A stretch of DNA of 64,000 bases from Alkalispirillum mobile (GTDB lineage Bacteria; Pseudomonadota; Gammaproteobacteria; Nitrococcales; Halorhodospiraceae): contig NZ_RCDA01000001.1 of the NCBI RefSeq assembly GCF_003664325.1, positions 1,178,001-1,242,000 on the forward strand, in the 5' to 3' direction. The notes beneath the pieces were generated by a model. The model was not told where the DNA came from. It saw nothing but the letters and a program-made list of their open reading frames with translations, and did no database searches. Within the stretch, counting starts at the first letter, position 1. Each line of letters opens with the position of its first letter. The translations under genes and the position numbers were made by a program. This document shows positions 53,336 to 64,000 of the stretch, piece by piece.

Positions 53336-53601
53336 TCAGAGGGTGCGAAACCCTTCCGTCGGCTGCTCCGTGTCGGGCGCGGCCTCCACCCCGGTGACCT
53401 GGGCGTTGGGCGGGCCCTCTTCCAGCCAGGCGGCGAGTTCATCCAGGGCATCCGTTGGCCCATGGGCGAGCACCTCCACCCGCCCGTCCACCAGGTTGCG
53501 AGCGTAGCCGCTAAGCCCCAACTGCTCGGCATGGCGCTTGGTGCTGGAGCGGAAGAAGACTCCCTGCACAGTACCGGACACAAAGAAACGTCTGCTCTCG
53601 T

Positions 53602-53605
<4 letters not shown>
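53336..53605 (-). CDS. acyP: Acylphosphatase
   Basis: Acylphosphatase hydrolyses acyl phosphates such as carbamoyl phosphate. The 89-residue product has the P-loop [16 protein letters not shown] with catalytic Arg19, and Asn37 in [17 protein letters not shown]. The start overlaps the yihY stop as ATGA. Size and motifs leave little doubt. Confidence 0.95.
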
Positions 53606-55662
<2,057 letters not shown>

Positions 55663-55663
<1 letters not shown>

Positions 55664-56079
55664 TGCTGAAATCGCCGCGCACCCTGCACCGGCTCGCCGT
55701 TGTCAGCTACCTGAGCCTGCTGGTGCTGCTGCTGGCCTGGCTGATCTGGTTGTCGCCACCGCCGGAGGCCTTGATCTCCGTGGCGGTCATCGCGCTGGTC
55801 GGGCCCCTGTTGCTGCCGCTGCGGGGGCTACTCCATGCCCGGCGCTACACCATGGCCTGGAGCACCATGCTGATCCTGGTCTACTTCGTCCACGGGGCGG
55901 CCAGTGCCGCCACACCGGGGATCAATCGCTGGCTCGGACTGGCGGAGGTGGCGCTGGTGGTGGTCTATTTCACAACGGCCATCCTGTACATCCGAGCTAC
56001 CGGCAGCAAGGCGCACGGCCGGCGCCGACGCGGGGAGAAACAGGTCGCCGTGCCGGACAGCGAGAAGGACAGCGGCTGA
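55663..56079 (+). CDS. DUF2069 membrane protein
   Basis: The 138-residue protein has four membrane spans (about 12-30, 38-55, 68-85, 95-112) with GLLHARRYTMAWSTMLILVYFVHG, a hallmark of the DUF2069 family, and a basic tail (KAHGRRRRGEKQ). Function is unknown. Its start overlaps the wrbA stop by one base (TGATG); wrbA-DUF2069-hda is a common neighbourhood. Convergent with hda. Confidence 0.87.
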
Positions 56080-56817
56080 TTACCCCTCGCCGGCGCCCAG
56101 CACCTGGCGCACAAAGGGGATGGTCAGCCGGCGCTGCGCGGCCAGCGAGGCACCGTCCAGCCGGTCCAGCAGTTCGAAGAGCCCGCCCAGGTCCCGCGGA
56201 AAGCGGGAGAGCAGAAACCGGCCCGTGTCCTCCGGCAACTCCAGCCCACGCGCGGCGGCACGCGCCTGCAGGCCCTGCAGCTTGCCTTCGTCGTCCAGCG
56301 GCTCCAGGCGCAGGGTGAGCCCCCACTGCAGGCGGGAGGCGAGATCGGGCAGGATCAACGACAGGTCGGCGGGTCGGCAGTCCGCGCTCAGCAGCATGTG
56401 CCCGCCACTGGCCCGGGTGCGGTTGAACAGGTAGAAGAAGTTCTCCTCCCAGTCCGGCTCACCGGCGAGCACCTGCAGGTCATCCAGCGCCAGCAGTTCC
56501 ATGCTTTCCATGCCCGCCAGCACCGAGGCCGGCGGCATTCCCTGGAACTCGCGCAGCGGCAGGTAGGCCGCCTTGAACCCCCGCTCACCGGCATCCCGGC
56601 AAGCCGCCTGCAACAGGTGGCTCTTGCCCACGGGGCCATTGCCGTAAAGGAAGAGCAACCGTTCGCCAAAGCCCATGGCGGCCCGCCTCACGGCATCCAG
56701 TGCCTGCTGATTGGCGCCGACGACGAAGGAGTCCAGGCTGGCGATATCGGTCCAGCGGATGTCCAGCGCCATCTGTTGCGCAGGCGGGGTCGGCTTGTTC
56801 TCGGAGTCTGTTACCAT
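56080..56817 (-). CDS. hda: DnaA regulatory inactivator Hda
   Basis: Hda binds the beta clamp and triggers ATP hydrolysis by DnaA after initiation. The 245-residue AAA+ protein has an N-terminal clamp-binding segment QQMALDI (14-20), a Walker A GNGPVGKS (about 58-65), Walker B-like LLALDDLQVL and sensor 1 LLSADCRPADL. Unlike DnaA it lacks the DNA-binding domain. It starts at ATG 56817, divergent from the DUF481 gene. Confidence 0.95.
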   Translation of the reverse strand: MVTDSENKPTPPAQQMALDIRWTDIASLDSFVVGANQQALDAVRRAAMGFGERLLFLYGNGPVGKSHLLQAACRDAGERGFKAAYLPLREFQGMPPASVLAGMESMELLALDDLQVLAGEPDWEENFFYLFNRTRASGGHMLLSADCRPADLSLILPDLASRLQWGLTLRLEPLDDEGKLQGLQARAAARGLELPEDTGRFLLSRFPRDLGGLFELLDRLDGASLAAQRRLTIPFVRQVLGAGEG

Positions 56818-56922
56818 GTCGCGCCTGTTCCGGAGGAGGCCCGCATTGCACCCCTAGACCCGTGGGGTGTCAAGAGCCGGTCAGCTCATTCACGCTCCAG
56901 GCAAGGCCCGTTCCAGATCCTT

Positions 56923-57696
56923 ATGCGGCACCCCAGACCCTCCCAGAAACTCGCCCCGGTACTCCTCGCCGCCCTGTTCGTGCCGTGGACGGCTGCCCAG
57001 TCACTGCCCGGCGCACCCAGCCCGCCCGATGCCCAGGAGAACGACGACTGGAACCATGAGGGGCGCATCTCGGCCGGGCTGAGCGTGACCCGGGGCAATA
57101 CCCGCACCGAATCGGGCCAGTTGGCGCTGGATCACCGCAGCCGCTCGCCGCGCAACCGGGTGCTGGCCAGTGCCGAGGGTAACCGGGCCAGAGATGACGG
57201 GGAGTTGAGTGTCTACAACCTGCGCGGCTCCTTGCGCCATGACTACTTCCTGACCCGCCGCCTGTACTTGAACAGCAGCGCGAGTCTGCTGCGGGACGAG
57301 TTCCGGGATATCCGCCTGCGCCGCACCGTCGGCTTCGGCCCCGGCGTCCAGCTGCTGGACACCGAGCGGGTGCAGCTCTCCGCCGAAACCGGCCTGTCCT
57401 ACATCCACGAGACGCGGTACGTGCAGGACACGCAGCGTGAGCCGGCCTGGCGCTGGGCCATGGACTACCAGCAGGAGTTGGAAAGCGGCGTCACGCTGTT
57501 CCACCGCCAGGAGGGCCTGGTGGTGCTGGATGAGCCCAAGGACTGGGTGTGGAGCAGCCGCACGGGGCTGCGCTTTCCGGTCATCGGCGACCTGGCCGGG
57601 AGCATCCAGTACCAGTACGACTACGACAACCAGCCCGCCGAGGACCGGAAAGCCTACGACAGCGCGCTGCTGCTGAACGTGAACTGGACCTGGTAG
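56923..57696 (+). CDS. DUF481 outer-membrane beta-barrel protein (YdiY-like)
   Basis: The 257-residue protein begins with a signal peptide (about 8-27, ending AAQ). It has the DUF481 core in GRISAGLSVTRGNTRTESGQLALDH and alternating strands ending in NVNWTW, an outer-membrane C-terminal pattern. Function is unknown; the E. coli relative YdiY is acid-induced. ATG 56923 is in frame with a longer reading that overlaps hda; no strong ribosome binding site is seen. It is convergent with the DUF2066 gene. Confidence 0.85.
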   Translation: MRHPRPSQKLAPVLLAALFVPWTAAQSLPGAPSPPDAQENDDWNHEGRISAGLSVTRGNTRTESGQLALDHRSRSPRNRVLASAEGNRARDDGELSVYNLRGSLRHDYFLTRRLYLNSSASLLRDEFRDIRLRRTVGFGPGVQLLDTERVQLSAETGLSYIHETRYVQDTQREPAWRWAMDYQQELESGVTLFHRQEGLVVLDEPKDWVWSSRTGLRFPVIGDLAGSIQYQYDYDNQPAEDRKAYDSALLLNVNWTW

Positions 57697-57702
57697 CCGC
57701 CG

Positions 57703-57718
57703 CCCCCGCCCGCGGGGG
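57703..57718. terminator. Small hairpin between convergent DUF481 and DUF2066 genes (candidate)
   Basis: CCCCCG (57703-57708) pairs with CGGGGG (57713-57718) across a four-base loop. There is no U tract in either direction, so termination would need help from Rho or simple convergence. Confidence 0.35.
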
Positions 57719-57723
57719 TATCG

Positions 57724-58755
57724 CTAACGCCGCCAGCGGAAGCGCGGCGGCGCCTCCTCTCCCGTCTCGCCCTCGGCCTGCGGCTCCAGGCTGCGGGACC
57801 CTTCCAGGGCCGAGAGCGCACGCTCGGGCGACACGGCCAGGTCAAGCTCCAGGGCCAACGCATCGCCGCGGGTGCCCGCCAGCCGCGCCTCGCGCACTTC
57901 GGGCAGCCCCTGCAGGTACTCCAGCACGGCGGCATAGGCCGAGAGGCTGTCGATGGCCACGCGGATATCGAGACTGGCCTGCGCCTCGCCCGCCAGCACG
58001 ACGCCGCGCGCCTGGGCCAGGGTGGTCACCGCCCACTGCATGGCCTGCTGCACCAGTTCCTCACGGCTATCGGCCTGGCCGCGATCCTGGCCCGTGGACC
58101 GGCCGTCCAGCAGCAGCCACCGCCCTTCCCAGTCCCCGCCGCTGCGCTCCCGCAGGGCCAGGGTGACGACCGGCTGAGCGCCGTAGCGCTGGCTGGCCTC
58201 GGCGATGCGGTCGGTGAAGCCGGCCCAGATGTGGCTGTACTCCAGGTTGCGCCGGTCCTCCAGGTCCAACAGGGGCAGCAGGGGCGTCAGCCCCACCGCG
58301 GCCGCCTCGGCACGGACCCGCTCGGCCAGCGTGTCCCCGCTGCCCTCGGCCATCAGGTTGCGGCTGCCGTCCACCTCCTCACCGGCCCAGACGATCACCC
58401 GGGCCCCCTCACCCAGCCACACCTCGCCGGTGTAATCGGCCAGGGCCGCCTGGAGGGCCTCCGGGTCAAAGCGCGCCTGCAACCGCAGGTCCTCGCCCGC
58501 CTCGCCACGCCAGGCATACCCGGCCAACAACTGCTCCGGGGCCAGCATCAGGTCGGCCAGCGCCTCCGCCTCCGCGGGGTCGGCGGTACCGGTCATGCGC
58601 TGCAGCTGGCGGGCGAGTGCCGCCTTCAGCGCCAGCCCGCGGTCCTCGTCACTGCGGGTCTCGGCGGAGACCTCCACGGTGTAGAAGGGCGCGGCGCCGG
58701 CGGGCAACGCCATCAGCGCAATCAGCAACAGCGGGGTCAGGTACACCAGTCGCAT
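57724..58755 (-). CDS. DUF2066 exported protein
   Basis: The 343-residue protein has a signal peptide (about 1-22, ending AGAA) and the DUF2066 domain (about 25-270: FYTVEVSAETRSDEDRGLALKAALARQL, LQARFDPEALQAAL). Function is unknown. It sits divergent from purM, as in many Gammaproteobacteria where hda, DUF2066 and purMN cluster. Confidence 0.88.
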   Translation of the reverse strand: MRLVYLTPLLLIALMALPAGAAPFYTVEVSAETRSDEDRGLALKAALARQLQRMTGTADPAEAEALADLMLAPEQLLAGYAWRGEAGEDLRLQARFDPEALQAALADYTGEVWLGEGARVIVWAGEEVDGSRNLMAEGSGDTLAERVRAEAAAVGLTPLLPLLDLEDRRNLEYSHIWAGFTDRIAEASQRYGAQPVVTLALRERSGGDWEGRWLLLDGRSTGQDRGQADSREELVQQAMQWAVTTLAQARGVVLAGEAQASLDIRVAIDSLSAYAAVLEYLQGLPEVREARLAGTRGDALALELDLAVSPERALSALEGSRSLEPQAEGETGEEAPPRFRWRR

Positions 58756-58859
58756 AAGGTATTGTCTCCAGGCTGTCGGAGGCGCCGGGCTATATTTCGG
58801 CCCACCGGATCGCTACCATATCGGGTTCATTTGACTATCTAGCCCCGGGGGAGTTGCAA

Positions 58860-59903
58860 GTGGGTCCGGATCAGGAAGGCCTCACCTATAAGGCTGCCGG
58901 CGTGGACATCGACGCCGGCAACGAACTGGTCGATCGCATCCGCGACGACGTCAAGCGTACCATGCGGCCCGGCGTGTTGGGCGGGCTGGGCGGCTTCGGC
59001 GGGCTGTTCGAGGTGCCGGTGGACCGCTACCGCCGCCCGGTGCTGGTCTCCGGCACCGACGGCGTGGGCACCAAGCTCAAGCTGGCCATCGAGACCGGCC
59101 GCCACGACGGCATCGGCATCGACCTGGTGGCCATGTGCGCCAACGACGTGCTGGTCACCGGGGCCGAGCCGCTCTACTTCCTCGACTACTACGCCACCGG
59201 GCAATTGGACGTGGAGGTGGCGGCCGCGGTCATCCGCGGCATCGCCGAGGGGTGCCACCAGGCCGGCGCGGCGCTGATCGGTGGCGAGACCGCCGAGATG
59301 CCCGGCATGTACGCCGAGGGGCACTACGACCTGGCCGGTTTCTGCGTGGGCGTGGTGGAGAAAGACGAGATCATCGACGGCAGCCGCGTGGCGGCCGGCG
59401 ATGCGCTGATCGCCCTGGGCGCCTCCGGCCCCCACTCCAATGGCTACTCGCTGATCCGCAAGGTGCTCGAGCGCGCCCCCGACGGGGCCGCCACCGAGGT
59501 GGACGGCCAGCCGGTGGCCGATCTGCTGATGGCCCCCACGCGCATCTACGCCAAACCGGTACTGGACCTGGTGCGCAACCTACCGGTGCACGCCATGGCC
59601 CACATCACCGGGGGCGGCCTGCCCGAGAACCTGCCCCGCGTGCTGCCCGAGGGCCTGGGCGCGCAACTGCAGCCCTGGGACTGGCCGGCGGTATTCCGCT
59701 GGCTGCAACAGACCGGCGGGGTCGCCGAGGACGAGATGCTCCGTACCTTCAACTGCGGGGTGGGCATGGTGTTGGTGGTGCCGGCCGCGGAGGCGGATGC
59801 TGCCGTGCAACGCCTGCTGCAGACCGGGGAACAGGCCTGGCGCATCGGCGAGATCGTCACTGCGGACGCTGACGCGCCGCGGGTGCGGGTGGCACAGGCA
59901 TGA
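58860..59903 (+). CDS. purM: Phosphoribosylformylglycinamidine cyclo-ligase PurM
   Basis: PurM closes the imidazole ring to give aminoimidazole ribotide, step 5 of purine synthesis. [31 protein letters not shown] and [11 protein letters not shown] are conserved. GGGGGAG lies six bases before GTG 58860, which sets the start; a TTG two codons upstream abuts the site and is rejected. The N-terminus [18 protein letters not shown] then matches E. coli. It is coupled to purN through an ATGA overlap. Confidence 0.97.
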   Translation: MGPDQEGLTYKAAGVDIDAGNELVDRIRDDVKRTMRPGVLGGLGGFGGLFEVPVDRYRRPVLVSGTDGVGTKLKLAIETGRHDGIGIDLVAMCANDVLVTGAEPLYFLDYYATGQLDVEVAAAVIRGIAEGCHQAGAALIGGETAEMPGMYAEGHYDLAGFCVGVVEKDEIIDGSRVAAGDALIALGASGPHSNGYSLIRKVLERAPDGAATEVDGQPVADLLMAPTRIYAKPVLDLVRNLPVHAMAHITGGGLPENLPRVLPEGLGAQLQPWDWPAVFRWLQQTGGVAEDEMLRTFNCGVGMVLVVPAAEADAAVQRLLQTGEQAWRIGEIVTADADAPRVRVAQA

Positions 59904-60583
59904 GCGGTGGCGATGGACGTCAGCCGCTGCCGGTCGTGGTACTGATCTCCGGGAGCGGCAGTAACCTGCAGACCTTTATCGACGGCCAGGCCAGCGGCGA
60001 GTTGCCCATTGAGATCAAGGCGGTGATCAGCAACAAGGCCGATGCCTTCGGCCTGGAGCGCGCCCGGAAGGCGGGCATCCCGGCACGGGTGCTGTCGCAT
60101 CGCGATTTCGAGGACCGCGCCGGGTACGACCGCGCGCTGGCCGAGCTGATCGACGGCTATGCCCCCGGCCTGCTGGTGCTGGCCGGCTTCATGCGCATCC
60201 TCTCCGATGCCTTCGTGGCCCACTACGAGGGCCGGCTGATCAACATCCACCCCTCTCTCCTGCCCGACTTCCGCGGGCTGCATACCCATGAACGCGCGCT
60301 CGAATCAGGTGTCCAAGTTCACGGCTGCAGCGTGCACTTCGTGATCCCCGAACTGGATGCTGGACCGCTGATCGTGCAGGCGGAGGTGCCCGTCCAACCC
60401 GAGGATACCCCGGAGACCCTGGCCAAGCGGGTACAGGTGCAGGAGCACCGCATCTACCCGCTGGCGGTGCGCTGGCTGGCCGAGGGCCGCGTCTGCATGC
60501 GCGACGGCCGCACCTGGATGGACGGCCAGCCACTGGAGCAGACACCGCGGATCACCGCCGAGACCCGAACCGAAACCCTGTAG
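59900..60583 (+). CDS. purN: Phosphoribosylglycinamide formyltransferase PurN
   Basis: PurN transfers a formyl group from 10-formyl-THF to GAR, step 3 of purine synthesis. Catalytic N115 and H117 lie in INIHPSLLP and D153 in ELDAGP. The phosphate-binding loop is SGSGSNLQT. At 227 residues it is slightly longer than the 212 of E. coli because of the C-terminal tail. The pair purM-purN matches E. coli. A terminator follows. Confidence 0.97.
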   Translation: MSGGDGRQPLPVVVLISGSGSNLQTFIDGQASGELPIEIKAVISNKADAFGLERARKAGIPARVLSHRDFEDRAGYDRALAELIDGYAPGLLVLAGFMRILSDAFVAHYEGRLINIHPSLLPDFRGLHTHERALESGVQVHGCSVHFVIPELDAGPLIVQAEVPVQPEDTPETLAKRVQVQEHRIYPLAVRWLAEGRVCMRDGRTWMDGQPLEQTPRITAETRTETL

Positions 60584-60608
60584 GGGCGCTGCTGCGCGCC
60601 CCTTGTTT
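60583..60608 (+). terminator. Intrinsic terminator after purN
   Basis: GGGGCGC (60583-60589) pairs with GCGCCCC (60596-60602) across six bases, followed by TTGTTT. It overlaps the purN stop codon and lies just upstream of the next gene's ribosome binding site. Confidence 0.65.
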
Positions 60609-60623
60609 GCCGAGGAGGGACCG

Positions 60624-61358
60624 ATGCCCGTGCGCCGAATCCTGTTGACCATCACCCTGGCGGCACTCTTCGCCCCGTGGCACACCGCGCTTCCCGGTGA
60701 ACAGGACGCGGCGGCCACCGACCTCCCTCCCTTTGCCGCGCAGTACCGGGTGCACATGGGCGCCTTCACCATCGGCGAGGGCTGGTTCCGCTTCGAACGC
60801 CCGGAGGCGGACCGTTACCGCTACGAGGTCACCACAACGCCGCGGGGGATCGTCCGCATGGCCTACCGGGACGAGACCCGGGAAGTCAGTGAAGGCTGGG
60901 TGGGGGAAAACGGCTTCCGGCCGGAGCGCTACGAGTACGAGCGCACGGGCCGTCGGGACGAACAGGAGACCCTGCTCTTCGACTGGGATGCGGGTATCGC
61001 CCGGGATGCGGACAGTGACTGGGAAATAGACCTGTCCGACGGCATCAAGGACCGCGTGGTCACCACGCTGGCGCTAATGCAGGACCTGGCGCGGGGCCGC
61101 TCCGGCGACCTGAGCTACCGCGTGGCCGATGACGGCGATATCGACGAGTACACTTTCCGCCTGACCGGGGAGGAGACCGTGGAAACCCCGGTGGGCACCT
61201 ACGAAGCCATCAAGTACGTGCGGTTGCGCGAAGGCAGCAGCCGGGAAACCCGGGTCTGGTCAGCGCCGGAGCTGCACTACCTGCCGGTGCGGGTGGAGCA
61301 CGTGGAGTCCGATGGCACCACCTTCCGCATGACCCTGGACCACTTCGAGGGGTTCTAG
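60624..61358 (+). CDS. DUF3108 exported protein
   Basis: The 244-residue protein has a signal peptide (about 1-25) and a lipocalin-like DUF3108 domain (FAAQYRVHMGAFTIGEGWFRFE, PVGTYEAIKYVRLREGS, and YLPVRVEHVESDGTTFRMTLDHFEGF at the C-terminus). Function is unknown, though purN-DUF3108 adjacency is common in Gammaproteobacteria. GAGGAGGG is the ribosome binding site of ATG 60624. It is convergent with the GlcG-like gene. Confidence 0.85.
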   Translation: MPVRRILLTITLAALFAPWHTALPGEQDAAATDLPPFAAQYRVHMGAFTIGEGWFRFERPEADRYRYEVTTTPRGIVRMAYRDETREVSEGWVGENGFRPERYEYERTGRRDEQETLLFDWDAGIARDADSDWEIDLSDGIKDRVVTTLALMQDLARGRSGDLSYRVADDGDIDEYTFRLTGEETVETPVGTYEAIKYVRLREGSSRETRVWSAPELHYLPVRVEHVESDGTTFRMTLDHFEGF

Positions 61359-61406
61359 CCCGACGCCGCGACGGCGCCGGGCCGGAGAACCCAGGGCACC
61401 GACGGA

Positions 61407-61871
61407 TCAGGCCGCCGGGTCGATCCCCGCCTTCAGGCCAGCCGCTTCGATGCCGGCCACGGCCGCCTTCTCGTCCTCCGGAGAGGCATCACCGCTGACA
61501 CCCACCGCACCGATGATCTGGTCCTGATCGTCAAGCACCAGCACACCACCGGGCACCGGCACGGCCTGGCCACCCGAGGCCGTGGCCACGGCGGCCAGGA
61601 AGGCATCACGCCCCTGGTTGCGAGCACCAACGGTGCCGCTGCTGATCCCGATACCGAGCGCCGCCCCGGCCTTGCCGCGGGCCACTTCAAAACGCACGTT
61701 GCCGGAGCCATCCTCACGCTCCGCCGCGACCAGATGGCCGCCGGCATCCAGCGCCACCACCGTCAGCGGTTGCAGCCCCAGGTCCCGGCCCTTCGCCAGG
61801 GCACCGGCAATGATCTTGCGGGCCTGCTCCAGGGGCAGGCTGACTTTCAAGCGATATACATCTGCAGGCAT
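61407..61871 (-). CDS. GlcG/HbpS family protein (haem-degrading/binding fold)
   Basis: The 154-residue protein has the GlcG/HbpS domain: SLPLEQARKIIAGAL, PLTVVALDAGGHLVAAERED, RGKAGAALGIGIS and GGVLVLDDQDQIIGAVGVSGDASPEDEKAA. Family members bind haem or cobalamin or accompany glycolate and diol-use operons. No such operon is nearby, so the role is unknown. ATG 61871 has GAGGAGAG upstream; a longer reading to 61913 is not needed. It is a single-gene unit. Confidence 0.82.
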   Translation of the reverse strand: MPADVYRLKVSLPLEQARKIIAGALAKGRDLGLQPLTVVALDAGGHLVAAEREDGSGNVRFEVARGKAGAALGIGISSGTVGARNQGRDAFLAAVATASGGQAVPVPGGVLVLDDQDQIIGAVGVSGDASPEDEKAAVAGIEAAGLKAGIDPAA

Positions 61872-61989
61872 TGATCTCTCCTCGCTTTGTATTGCGGCCT
61901 GAGTGACTAACACGGTGAATCAACCGACCGGGCACGACTGCCAATGGTCAGCTGGTCAAACCATGAAAGCATAGCAGTCCGTAGCCTGC

Positions 61990-62556
61990 TCAGTCACCGG
62001 CCCCACCCTCACCCGATTCGTCCCGCAGCGGCCATTCCCCGAGCAATCGATAGGCCCCCGGGCGGCCGGCATCTCCGGACTCCACCAGCACAAACCGCTG
62101 CACCCTCCACTCCGGCAGCGCCACCGCCCGCGCCCTCGGGGGGTGCGTCTTGCGCCGCAACGTCACGTGAGGGCGAAATTGGCGCCGCTCCGCGGCCACC
62201 CCGCATTCGGCCAGGACCTGATTCAGCTGCCGGGCCAGTTCCATCAGCGCCTCCGGGATCGCCTGCACCTCCGGACCCACGTGCGCCACGCCGGCCCGGC
62301 GGAACCCGGCGAGTCGCTGCAACTGCAGCCGGAAAGTTGGCACACGCACCTCGTCCGCTTGCGCCTTGAGACAGGTCAACTGCTCCGGGGTGACCAGACC
62401 GGCGAATGCCAAAGTCAGGTGCAGATGCCCCTTCGGGACTGCGCGCCCGCCGCGCAGTTCCAACGCCAGCCGATGCAACGCGCAGCGCAGCGCAGGTTCG
62501 GGCCAGAGTGCGAAGAACACCCGGTGGCGCGTCGATTCCTGTCCTTCCCCGCTCAT
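61990..62556 (-). CDS. thpR: RNA 2',3'-cyclic phosphodiesterase ThpR (LigT)
   Basis: ThpR (2H phosphoesterase) opens 2',3'-cyclic phosphates on tRNA halves. Both HxTx motifs are present: HLTLAF (about 46-51) and HVTLRR (about 130-135). At 188 residues length is normal. ATG 62556 is preceded by AGGAGGG; a TTG immediately upstream is in frame but less likely. It is divergent from the thioredoxin fusion gene. Confidence 0.9.
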   Translation of the reverse strand: MSGEGQESTRHRVFFALWPEPALRCALHRLALELRGGRAVPKGHLHLTLAFAGLVTPEQLTCLKAQADEVRVPTFRLQLQRLAGFRRAGVAHVGPEVQAIPEALMELARQLNQVLAECGVAAERRQFRPHVTLRRKTHPPRARAVALPEWRVQRFVLVESGDAGRPGAYRLLGEWPLRDESGEGGAGD

Positions 62557-62654
62557 CAACCCTCCTGAATACCCGTCCGTGGAACCGTCTGGTCGTGGAC
62601 CACTCTGTTAAGGTACGCCCGGTGCGGGCCTGCCGACACCGCAATCGTAAAGCT

Positions 62655-63482
62655 ATGGACGCTGCTACCGAGATGATGTCACTCAACCTGGGCCCGCTGG
62701 CCCTGCCGCTGGATCGCCTGCCTCTGCTCGCCGCCCTGGTGGTGGCCCTGCTCCTGAGCTGGTTGATTGGTCGCCGCCAGGGCGGCAATGCCGACGGCCC
62801 CTTGTTGCTGACCGGGCTGACCGGCCTGCTGGCGGGGCGGCTGGGGTTTGTCCTGCAGTACCGGGACGACTACCTGGCCGCCCCCATGAGCATCATCAAC
62901 GTCACCGACGGCGGCTTCGCACCGCTGGCCGCAATCGCCGCCATGCTGGCACTGGGGGCGCTGCTCGCCTGGCGGCGCCCGCTGCAGCGCTGGGCGTTGA
63001 CGGGTGCCCTGGCGGGCGGCCTCGCCACCTGGGGCGTCGGCATCGCGGCCATACACACCCTCAGCCCAGAGCCCCCGACCCTGCCCGATGCCCACGTACA
63101 GACCCTGGCCGGCGATGTCCGGCCGCTTGGGGACTGGCGAGGTGAACCCGTGGTGATCAACCTCTGGGCCAGTTGGTGTCCGCCCTGCCGCCGGGAAATG
63201 CCGGTACTCAGCGACGTCCAGCAGGAACGGGATGATGTCACCATCCTGTTGGTCAACCAGGGCGAGGACCCGGCCACCATTCAGGCCTTTCTGAACGAGC
63301 TGGACGCGCCGCTGGAGCACATCCTGCTCGACCCCCGCTCCGGGCTCTCTGGACACTACGGCTCCGGTGCCCTGCCGACCACCCTGTTCATTGATGCAGA
63401 GGGGCGCGTGGTCGACAGCCACCTCGGGGAGCTGAGCCGCGCGCGGCTCTCCCGGGGCATAGAGGCCATCGTGGCCGACTGA
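62655..63482 (+). CDS. Lgt-like membrane domain fused to TlpA-type thioredoxin
   Basis: The 275-residue protein begins with a membrane domain of four spans (about 15-135). The stretch GLLAGRLGFVLQYRDDYLAAPMSIINVTDGG resembles the start of prolipoprotein diacylglyceryl transferase. A periplasmic TlpA/ResA thioredoxin domain follows (about 145-275) with active site WCPPC and the cis-Pro ALPTTLFIDAEGRV. Lgt catalytic Arg motifs are absent, so the first part probably only anchors. The fusion type occurs in some Pseudomonas-like bacteria. Start ATG 62655 has no strong ribosome binding site. Confidence 0.85.
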   Translation: MDAATEMMSLNLGPLALPLDRLPLLAALVVALLLSWLIGRRQGGNADGPLLLTGLTGLLAGRLGFVLQYRDDYLAAPMSIINVTDGGFAPLAAIAAMLALGALLAWRRPLQRWALTGALAGGLATWGVGIAAIHTLSPEPPTLPDAHVQTLAGDVRPLGDWRGEPVVINLWASWCPPCRREMPVLSDVQQERDDVTILLVNQGEDPATIQAFLNELDAPLEHILLDPRSGLSGHYGSGALPTTLFIDAEGRVVDSHLGELSRARLSRGIEAIVAD

Positions 63483-63607
63483 GCCCCTGAAAGCAGGGGC
63501 AGAAGCAGCTACCCTAGAGCCAGAGGGTTGTTACTACAGCAGCCCGGCCATGAACGGCCATCATCAGAAAACGACTCAGCCAACGATACGCCAAAGGAGA
63601 TGCACTC

Positions 63608-64000
63608 ATGATGCGCTATGCATTGCCCGCCGCTGCCCTGCTCGCCCTGCCCGCCATGGCCTGGGCCGACCGTCCCAACGTGGAGCCGGGGCTGTGGGAA
63701 TACACCAACACCACGGTGATGGAAGGCGAGATGGACATGCCGGACCACACCGAGACCACGCAGGAGTGCATTACCGAAGACGACTTGGACGCGGGCATCC
63801 AACTCCACGACGAGGATGGCTGTGAGGTCGTGGATGAATCCATCAGCAGCGATGAGGTGAGCTACCGGCTGAGCTGCGCCGACCCTCAGGGCGGCACCAT
63901 GGAGATGGACATGAACATGCAGCTGATGGGGGATCGCATGGAGGGCAAGATGACCGGCGACTTCGAGACCCCGATGGGTGACATGCGCATGAACATGGAG
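63608..64000 (+). CDS. DUF3617 exported protein (3' part cut by window edge)
   Basis: The reading frame is open to the window end, 131 codons so far. It begins MMRYALPAAALLALPAMAWA (signal peptide, cleavage after AWA), then NVEPGLWEYTNTTVMEGEMDMP and QECITEDDL, the DUF3617 core. It is unusually Met- and Asp-rich in the second half (MEMDMNMQLMGDRMEGKMTGD). AAGGAGA lies seven bases before ATG 63608. Function of DUF3617 proteins is unknown. Confidence 0.85.
   Translation, partial: MMRYALPAAALLALPAMAWADRPNVEPGLWEYTNTTVMEGEMDMPDHTETTQECITEDDLDAGIQLHDEDGCEVVDESISSDEVSYRLSCADPQGGTMEMDMNMQLMGDRMEGKMTGDFETPMGDMRMNME

Noticed and set aside
63483-63502. Hairpin GCCCCTG-AAAG-CAGGGGC after the TlpA fusion
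   Set aside because: No U tract and the next gene reads in the same direction; not enough to call a terminator.

Overview
The window is GC-rich, densely packed chromosomal DNA from a gammaproteobacterium. Gene order (nnr-tsaE-amiC-mutL-miaA-hfq-hflX-hflK; pcnB-folK-panB-panC-panD; lptF/lptG divergent from pepA-holC-valS; purM-purN near hda) is the order typical of that class. Long acidic segments inserted in otherwise ordinary proteins (HflK, PcnB), a phasin that points to polyhydroxyalkanoate granules, and cytochrome c4-like proteins fit a halophilic or alkaliphilic member of the Ectothiorhodospiraceae (Alkalilimnicola/Halorhodospira type). That assignment is inference, not a database match. 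No phage, transposon, CRISPR array or plasmid functions were seen. Most of the window is core genome.

Layout. Bases 1-9151 (minus strand) carry a repair, tRNA-modification, cell-wall and RNA-chaperone operon that runs off the left edge inside hflK. queG lies divergent at 9201. Bases 10364-14522 (minus) hold pcnB, folK and the pantothenate genes, sharing a bidirectional terminator with queG. A tRNA-Glu(CUC) gene with a near-consensus promoter follows at 14606. Bases 14716-23345 hold an RDD protein, lptF/lptG (LPS export), pepA, holC, a GNAT gene, valS and the DUF2970/rimI end of a minus-strand group. That group continues upstream through a family 4 uracil-DNA glycosylase to leuA. A candidate leucine leader peptide with a terminator-like hairpin precedes leuA (26290-26580). 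Bases 26711-31696 hold an M48 protease, pssA, small membrane proteins, a phasin, an NfeD-like protein, ilvC and an ilvN that has no catalytic-subunit neighbour.

Bases 31901-39854 hold an MgtC-type membrane protein, an unknown 112-residue protein coupled to a CBS-PAS-GGDEF-EAL signalling protein, proS, a lytic transglycosylase, trmH and a sugar-epimerase-like SDR. Bases 39872-45483 encode the TamA/TamB envelope pair. Bases 45665-50120 hold a GNAT-nitrilase fusion, a PA2779/PA2778-type pair (membrane protein plus lipoprotein cysteine peptidase), a glutaredoxin-like/DUF3429 fusion and sufT. Bases 50504-53208 are the least familiar part: an unrecognised 99-residue protein, a degenerate Memo-like protein, a solitary PP2C phosphatase and two overlapping mono-haem c4-like cytochromes. 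The window ends with acyP, yihY, wrbA, DUF2069, hda, DUF481, DUF2066, purM, purN, DUF3108, a GlcG/HbpS-like protein, thpR, an Lgt-like/TlpA fusion and the start of a DUF3617 gene.

Functionally the genes cover replication control and polymerase accessory factors (hda, holC), mismatch and uracil repair (mutL, udg), tRNA maturation (miaA, tsaE, queG, trmH), envelope assembly (lptFG, tamAB, amiC, lytic transglycosylase, pssA), branched-chain amino acid, pantothenate and purine synthesis, and second-messenger or phosphatase signalling. No complete new defence or mobile system is visible. The points most worth following are the leuA leader region, the 50.5-52.5 kb cluster, the PA2779/PA2778 pair and several unusual domain fusions.
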